NCBI GenBank assembly: GCA_016926315.1
Contig: JAFGOU010000562.1
Coordinates: 1-14,763 of the forward strand
Reading direction: 5' to 3'
Source of the DNA: Chitinispirillaceae bacterium
GTDB lineage: Bacteria > Fibrobacterota > Chitinivibrionia > Chitinivibrionales > Chitinispirillaceae
Length of the DNA: 14,763 nucleotides
The notes under the pieces are model-generated. The model was not told where the DNA came from. It searched no databases and saw only the letters and a list, made by a program, of their open reading frames with translations. Below, piece by piece: positions 11,594 through 14,763 of this stretch (position 1 is its first letter; each line of letters starts with the position of its first letter). Position numbers and translations under genes: made by a program.

Positions 11594-13471
11594 TTACCTC
11601 ACTGCCGATTGAAGTTCGAGTGTGCGTGTCATTGACATTTGCATGGATAACGTAACGGTCATGGCGGATTCCACGGCAATGCCCCGAGTCATGGTACTGC
11701 CCAGGTCTACGATGTCACGAATGATTTCCTGCGTCTGGATTGTACCGCTCGTAGTTGCGGAGGCAGCCGTTACCGCGCCGGACGCCGTAACGATCATGCC
11801 TACGGCGCCGGTTGTTTCGGCAGGCTGTGACTGCGCGGTCCCCCTTGCCGATACGGTGACCGTTATTGATCCCGCGGCTGATGCGGCCTGCGCCTGGACG
11901 GCGCCGGAACAAACCGCGATCCATTCGGTGGAGAGCGTGCCTGATGAGGTTGCGCTCTGTGCCTGAACCGCGCCTGACAGCGCGACGCGAACAGCGATAT
12001 TGCCGTTGGCTGTTGACGACTCCGCCTGAACCGGTCCGCCCATCGACGCAATGCCGGCGACCTGGCCGGTGACGGTTGATCCCGCCGCCTGTACGGTGCC
12101 GCTTACCGACGCCACGGCGGAGATCTGGCCGCCGGAGGACGCGCTTCCGGCTGATACGGCGCCGCTTATTGACGCGACGGCGGTGATCGTGCCGGTAGTC
12201 GTTGCGCTCTGTGCCTGCACCGCGCCGCTGACCGTCGCTTCGTCGTCGGTAGTTATGGAGCCGGTTGCTGTCGCGGTCTGCGCCTGCACCGTGCCGTTTA
12301 TTGTCGCAACCGCCGAGATCTGCCCGGTTGCCGTTGCGCTCTGCGTCTGCACGGCGCCGCCGGTTATGGTGGCATGCACAGCGCAATTGCCGGCGGCGGT
12401 CGAAGACGAGGCCTGCACCGTGCCGTACACCGTTGCCAGATGTATGATCTGCCCGTTTGAGGTCGCGTTCTGTGCCTGTACCGTGCCATTTACTGTAGAG
12501 ATTACGGCGACCTGGCCGGTGGCGTTCGAATCTGCCGCCTGGACTGTTCCGCCAACCGACGCCACGACAATGACCTGCCCTGACGCGTTCGCTGACGCGG
12601 CCTGCACGCTGCCGCTTATCGTTGCCAGGTGAACTATCTGCCCGTTCGCGGTCGCGCTCTGCGCCTGCACGGCGCCGGTTATGGTGGCGAGCGCAGCGCA
12701 ATTGCCGGAAGCCGTTGAAGACGCTGCTTGCACCGTGCCGCTCACCAACGCCAGGTGTATGACCTGCCCGCTGCCGGTCGCGCTCTGCGTCTGTACCGTT
12801 CCGTTTACTGACGCGACGGCAGAGACCGTGCCGCTCGCGGTTGCCGATTGTGCCTGTACTGTGCCGGAGCAGGCTACTCTTACCGTTACCGTGCCGGTCG
12901 CCGTCGCGCTCTGCGCCTGCACCGTGCCGCTGATGCTTCTTGACGTTGTGGCGGCCTCGTACTTTGCAAAGAGGCTGTATGACCTCGTCGTCACCGTTGT
13001 CGTCGACGACCAGGTGGCCACGAGATAGTTGGGGGAGCTTTCAGGAGGCGTTATATAATCGCGGTTCCCGAAGGTCGTCTCGTAATCCATGTTGTTCGCG
13101 CCGGACACGTTCGGCCCGGCCGCGGCCAGCCAGTAGGTAGTTGAGGCTGATATCGATATGTCAAGGCCGGTGAACTTGTACCATGCCGCGGTGTTGGCCG
13201 TCGTGGATTGTCCGCTGTTCTGGGTGGCGATGAGCGCGTTGGGCCTGTTCGTGCCCGCGTTATGGCTGTAGATGCCGCAACTGTACGCCATGGCCGAGTT
13301 ATTGGTGGCCGGCTGGTAGAACCCCAGCTCGGTCACTTTATTGTCTCCTGAAGGAGAGGTGAACTTCGACGCGATCTGATAATTATCGAGCGCGGCGGAA
13401 CCGCCGCCGTTCGGGTCGCCCGACGGGCTCGATGCGCAAAAGCCGCAACTGGTGCCGTCTACAAGGGGCAT
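11594..13471 (-). CDS. Fibre-like repeat protein with N-terminal beta-sandwich domain
   Basis: 625 residues. Residues 1-180 look like a single extracellular-type beta-sandwich (aromatic strands such as AWYKFTGLDISISASTTYWL). Residues 181-584 are nineteen repeats of 21 residues (two of 23, one of 22), consensus SGTVQAQSATATG plus four to eight hydrophobic residues. Residues 585-625 form a different, hydrophobic and Met-rich end. Gly/Ala/Ser/Thr-rich repeats with alternating Val suggest a beta-rich shaft, fitting a tail fibre or other virion surface protein. Starts at ATG 13471, sharing a base with the upstream stop (TAATG). No enzymatic motif is visible. Which end contacts the virion is not known. 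Confidence 0.72.
   Translation of the reverse strand: MPLVDGTSCGFCASSPSGDPNGGGSAALDNYQIASKFTSPSGDNKVTELGFYQPATNNSAMAYSCGIYSHNAGTNRPNALIATQNSGQSTTANTAAWYKFTGLDISISASTTYWLAAAGPNVSGANNMDYETTFGNRDYITPPESSPNYLVATWSSTTTVTTRSYSLFAKYEAATTSRSISGTVQAQSATATGTVTVRVACSGTVQAQSATASGTVSAVASVNGTVQTQSATGSGQVIHLALVSGTVQAASSTASGNCAALATITGAVQAQSATANGQIVHLATISGSVQAASANASGQVIVVASVGGTVQAADSNATGQVAVISTVNGTVQAQNATSNGQIIHLATVYGTVQASSSTAAGNCAVHATITGGAVQTQSATATGQISAVATINGTVQAQTATATGSITTDDEATVSGAVQAQSATTTGTITAVASISGAVSAGSASSGGQISAVASVSGTVQAAGSTVTGQVAGIASMGGPVQAESSTANGNIAVRVALSGAVQAQSATSSGTLSTEWIAVCSGAVQAQAASAAGSITVTVSARGTAQSQPAETTGAVGMIVTASGAVTAASATTSGTIQTQEIIRDIVDLGSTMTRGIAVESAMTVTLSMQMSMTRTLELQSAVR
11720..12931 (-). repeat. 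Nineteen tandem 63-bp units within the fibre-like gene
   Basis: The DNA period is 63 bp with small in-frame length changes in three units. Units 3-5 (12805-12617) resemble units 8-10 (12490-12299) more than their neighbours, 315 bp apart, pointing to duplication of a five-unit block. Such an array invites length change by recombination. Confidence 0.8.
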
Positions 13472-13923
13472 TATTTGCTTTCCGCTTCCACAGCTACGGC
13501 GATGTCACGCACCACCTTGGTGCCGTCCTGGAAAATTTCGACTGACTTTACCGCGCGCTCGTCACTCGGGTATGAGGCCGCGTCCTGGTACGGCGTGAGC
13601 AGGTTGCCCTTGTTTGTCAATAGCCAGGTCACGCTGTCCTTGGTCACGACCTGGCCCACGGCAGGTTGCAGGGTAGCGATGACGTCGTCGTTGACCGTGT
13701 TCTTTTTATAGTACGCTTCCAGGTATCGGTCGGCCTGATAGCGCACCTGGTTCAGGAGCCACTCCTGCCCTTCCTGCGCGGTTTTTCCGACGAAGTTGGT
13801 GTACTGCGCGTGGTATTCAGCGGTAACTTTTTTACCGTCGGGCAGGGTATACTCGGCCGTGACCAGGATGTTACCGGTGTCCTGGTGCGTGGCAATGGAA
13901 AGTATTCTGGCTGCTACGCTCAT
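13471..13923 (-). CDS. Probable tail-region protein of unknown function
   Basis: 150 residues. The N-terminal half looks beta-rich (ILSIATHQDTGNILVTAEYT, KKVTAEYHAQYTNF), the middle is helical and Tyr-rich (QVRYQADRYLEAYYKKN), and the C-terminus returns to strands. GGAG lies 9 nt before ATG 13923. It is directly upstream of and coupled to the fibre-like gene. No family is recognised; a minor structural or assembly role is inferred from place only. Confidence 0.65.
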   Translation of the reverse strand: MSVAARILSIATHQDTGNILVTAEYTLPDGKKVTAEYHAQYTNFVGKTAQEGQEWLLNQVRYQADRYLEAYYKKNTVNDDVIATLQPAVGQVVTKDSVTWLLTNKGNLLTPYQDAASYPSDERAVKSVEIFQDGTKVVRDIAVAVEAESK

Positions 13924-13944
13924 GGTGTCGTCTCCGAGGGATGC

Positions 13945-13968
13945 GGCGGACCGGTTACCCGGCCCGCC
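13945..13968 (-). other. Intergenic RNA hairpin with a GNRA-type loop
   Basis: In the transcribed strand GGCGGGCCGG pairs with CCGGTCCGCC (one G-U pair) around the tetraloop GTAA, a GNRA type. It lies between two tail-region genes, after stop 13981 and before the ribosome site of the next. No T tract follows, so it is more likely an mRNA-stability or processing hairpin. Confidence 0.6.
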
Positions 13969-13980
13969 AGTTTGATGTCA

Positions 13981-14358
13981 TCATGCCGGCGCGGTGTAGG
14001 AGTGCGCCGTGACGTTCACGGTCTGGCCGGTCACGATCGAGGTGTTGTCGATCGTGAGGTCGCCGCCGCTGGTCGCGACAGAGCCCTGGTAAATGATCGT
14101 GTCGTCGGAGTCGGTGACCGTGAATTTCGCGGCAGTGCCGGTGCCTGTCGCCTGCGCGGACAGCACAGGATCACAGTCGAGCGCGATCGCGCCGTTCGAC
14201 GCAGAGCCGAACGCAGGATCGGCAAGCGTGAGCGTCGCAAGCAGTGCGTCACCGCTGGTCAGGATTTTGAGTTTGCCGGCAGCACTGCCGGCGTTCACCA
14301 GCGTATTGATCGCGTTCGCCAGTGTGTTTCGTGCTGCTGTCGGATGGGTAATTGCCAT
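13981..14358 (-). CDS. Phage structural-type protein with beta-rich fold
   Basis: 125 residues, beginning MAITHPTAARNTLANAINTL and continuing with AGKLKILTSGDALLATLTLADPAFG and later TIIYQGSVATSGGDLTIDNT. I recognise this as a common phage hypothetical, found near tail genes in many tailed phages, with a short N-terminal helix and a beta-sandwich body. The start is well supported by GAAAGGGG 6 nt before ATG 14358. Its exact role in the virion is unknown. The upstream membrane-protein ORF overlaps its first 110 nt. Confidence 0.72.
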   Translation of the reverse strand: MAITHPTAARNTLANAINTLVNAGSAAGKLKILTSGDALLATLTLADPAFGSASNGAIALDCDPVLSAQATGTGTAAKFTVTDSDDTIIYQGSVATSGGDLTIDNTSIVTGQTVNVTAHSYTAPA

Positions 14359-14710
14359 ACAAGCCCCTTTCAGTGGTGTGTAACGTCGGCGTTATTGCCG
14401 TTTCTTTTTCGTTTTGCGTACCGAGGAATTTTGATCCGCCCAGGGCGGCGATTGACAAAGAGAGAAAATAGCCGATGTCGAGGGGATCTGCCCCGCGCCA
14501 CAACATGACCACCGCCATGCAGAGCACCACGAAAGCGCCGACCACGAACACAAGCCTGGTGCTCGATTTTATGCCGGGCGATTCTTCGGTATATCCGGTG
14601 TTCTGAGGTTTGTTTTGCTGTTCCATGATTTCCCTCTCGATGCGTAGTAGCTTTATCTCCCGTGGCAATGCATTCAGCGCTTGACCTGTCATGTGGTAGA
14701 TCATAATCAT
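14249..14710 (-). CDS. Small membrane protein, holin-like
   Basis: 153 residues from ATG 14710, which overlaps the upstream stop as ATGA. ATG 14626 has a much better ribosome site (AGAGGG, 6 nt) and would give 125 residues. Two membrane segments are visible: LVFVVGAFVVLCMAVVML and, after a short RGADPLD turn, IGYFLSLSIAALGG. This fits a small holin-like or other phage membrane protein; no family is certain. The last 36 residues are hydrophilic and lie over the start of the next gene, an unusually long overlap that may mean the true end is elsewhere. Confidence 0.55.
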   Translation of the reverse strand: MIMIYHMTGQALNALPREIKLLRIEREIMEQQNKPQNTGYTEESPGIKSSTRLVFVVGAFVVLCMAVVMLWRGADPLDIGYFLSLSIAALGGSKFLGTQNEKETAITPTLHTTERGLYGNYPSDSSTKHTGERDQYAGERRQCCRQTQNPDQR

Positions 14711-14763
14711 TTCAGCAGCAGATACGCCGCAGTTCCTGCTGCGCCGATGCCCAGGCAAATCCC
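14707..14763 (-). CDS. 3' end of a gene cut by the window edge
   Basis: The last 18 codons (ICLGIGAAGTAAYLLLK, then TGA at 14709-14707) are visible. The peptide is Gly/Ala/Leu-rich and hydrophobic with a final Lys, like the end of a membrane segment. The stop overlaps the next ATG. With the following two-segment membrane protein it may be part of a lysis module, but too little is visible to say. Confidence 0.5.
   Translation of the reverse strand, partial: GICLGIGAAGTAAYLLLK

Larger units (their letters stand above)
1762..14763. mobile_element. Mu-like transposable prophage, one end and about 13 kb, partial
   Basis: Hallmark genes are present in one block: MuA-type transposase, MuB-type ATPase, Gam, Gp16/GemA, Mor, a divergent repressor and tail-type genes. 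The left boundary is inferred from the broken Crp-like gene and the change in base composition. It could be at about 1757-1766, or as far in as 1978, where the first TGTCCGACCTTT repeat starts with the 5'-TG usual for Mu-type ends. The right end is outside the window, so a target duplication cannot be checked. Confidence 0.85.

Noticed and set aside
12051..12632. Long plus-strand open frame of 193 residues rich in Val, Ala and Cys
   Set aside because: It is the antisense of the 63-bp repeats of the fibre-like gene. The repeat periodicity keeps several frames open, and it has no ribosome site.
11715..12701. Minus-strand open frame of 328 residues, Arg/Gly-rich
   Set aside because: It is a shifted reading of the fibre repeat array; its composition is typical of a shadow frame in GC-rich repeats.
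1..14763. CRISPR arrays, tRNA or rRNA genes, reverse transcriptase or diversity-generating elements
   Set aside because: None seen. The fibre repeats are coding and in frame, and no template/variable repeat pair or reverse transcriptase is present.

Overview
The window is a junction between a bacterial chromosome and one end of an integrated Mu-like transposable prophage. Positions 1 to about 1760 look like host DNA of medium-high GC. They hold an intact plus-strand response regulator and the first 59 codons of a cyclic-nucleotide-binding (Crp/Fnr-type) regulator that stops in mid-domain. From about 1762 the base composition drops sharply, and everything to the right end of the window reads as phage. 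The other prophage end and most structural genes lie beyond 14763. The host cannot be named from this sequence. The Crp-type regulator, the response regulator and a Mu-type phage fit a Gram-negative-like bacterium, but this is only an impression.

The phage early region is 2150-9598, all minus strand, in tightly packed genes with many ATGA or TAATG overlaps. In transcription order, right to left, it has two small paralogous helix-turn-helix proteins (Ner/Cro position) and a block of small unknown and zinc-ribbon proteins, including TraR/DksA-like and Com-like ones. Then come a MuA-type DDE transposase, a MuB-type AAA+ ATPase, a small unknown, a Gp16/GemA-family protein, a Gam-type DNA-end protector, a Cys-rich unknown, a winged-helix protein and a Mor-type activator. 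The operon runs into a minus-strand terminator built from copies of a 12-bp repeat that is arrayed at the prophage end (1977-2126).

The switch is at 9599-9700. A plus-strand repressor with two HTH domains and a coiled coil, but no peptidase domain, faces the early operon. A near-consensus minus-strand promoter has its -35 box inside a 9-bp inverted repeat, a likely operator. A 63-residue ORF follows the repressor.

From 10512 to the right end, minus-strand genes look like the end of the late (lysis/tail) module: two membrane proteins, tail-associated proteins, a 625-residue fibre-like protein with nineteen repeats of about 21 residues, an Ig-like small protein, a zinc ribbon and two unknowns. 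These late genes transcribe toward the repressor, and the early module ends at the chromosome junction. Relative to Mu (repressor, early, mor, late) the map looks circularly permuted.

Points most worth a second look are a dnaX-like A AAA AAG slippery site at the end of the Gp16 gene, the repeat array and terminator at the phage end, the permuted map, the tandem Ner-like paralogues, the fibre repeat array and several unexplained hairpins.
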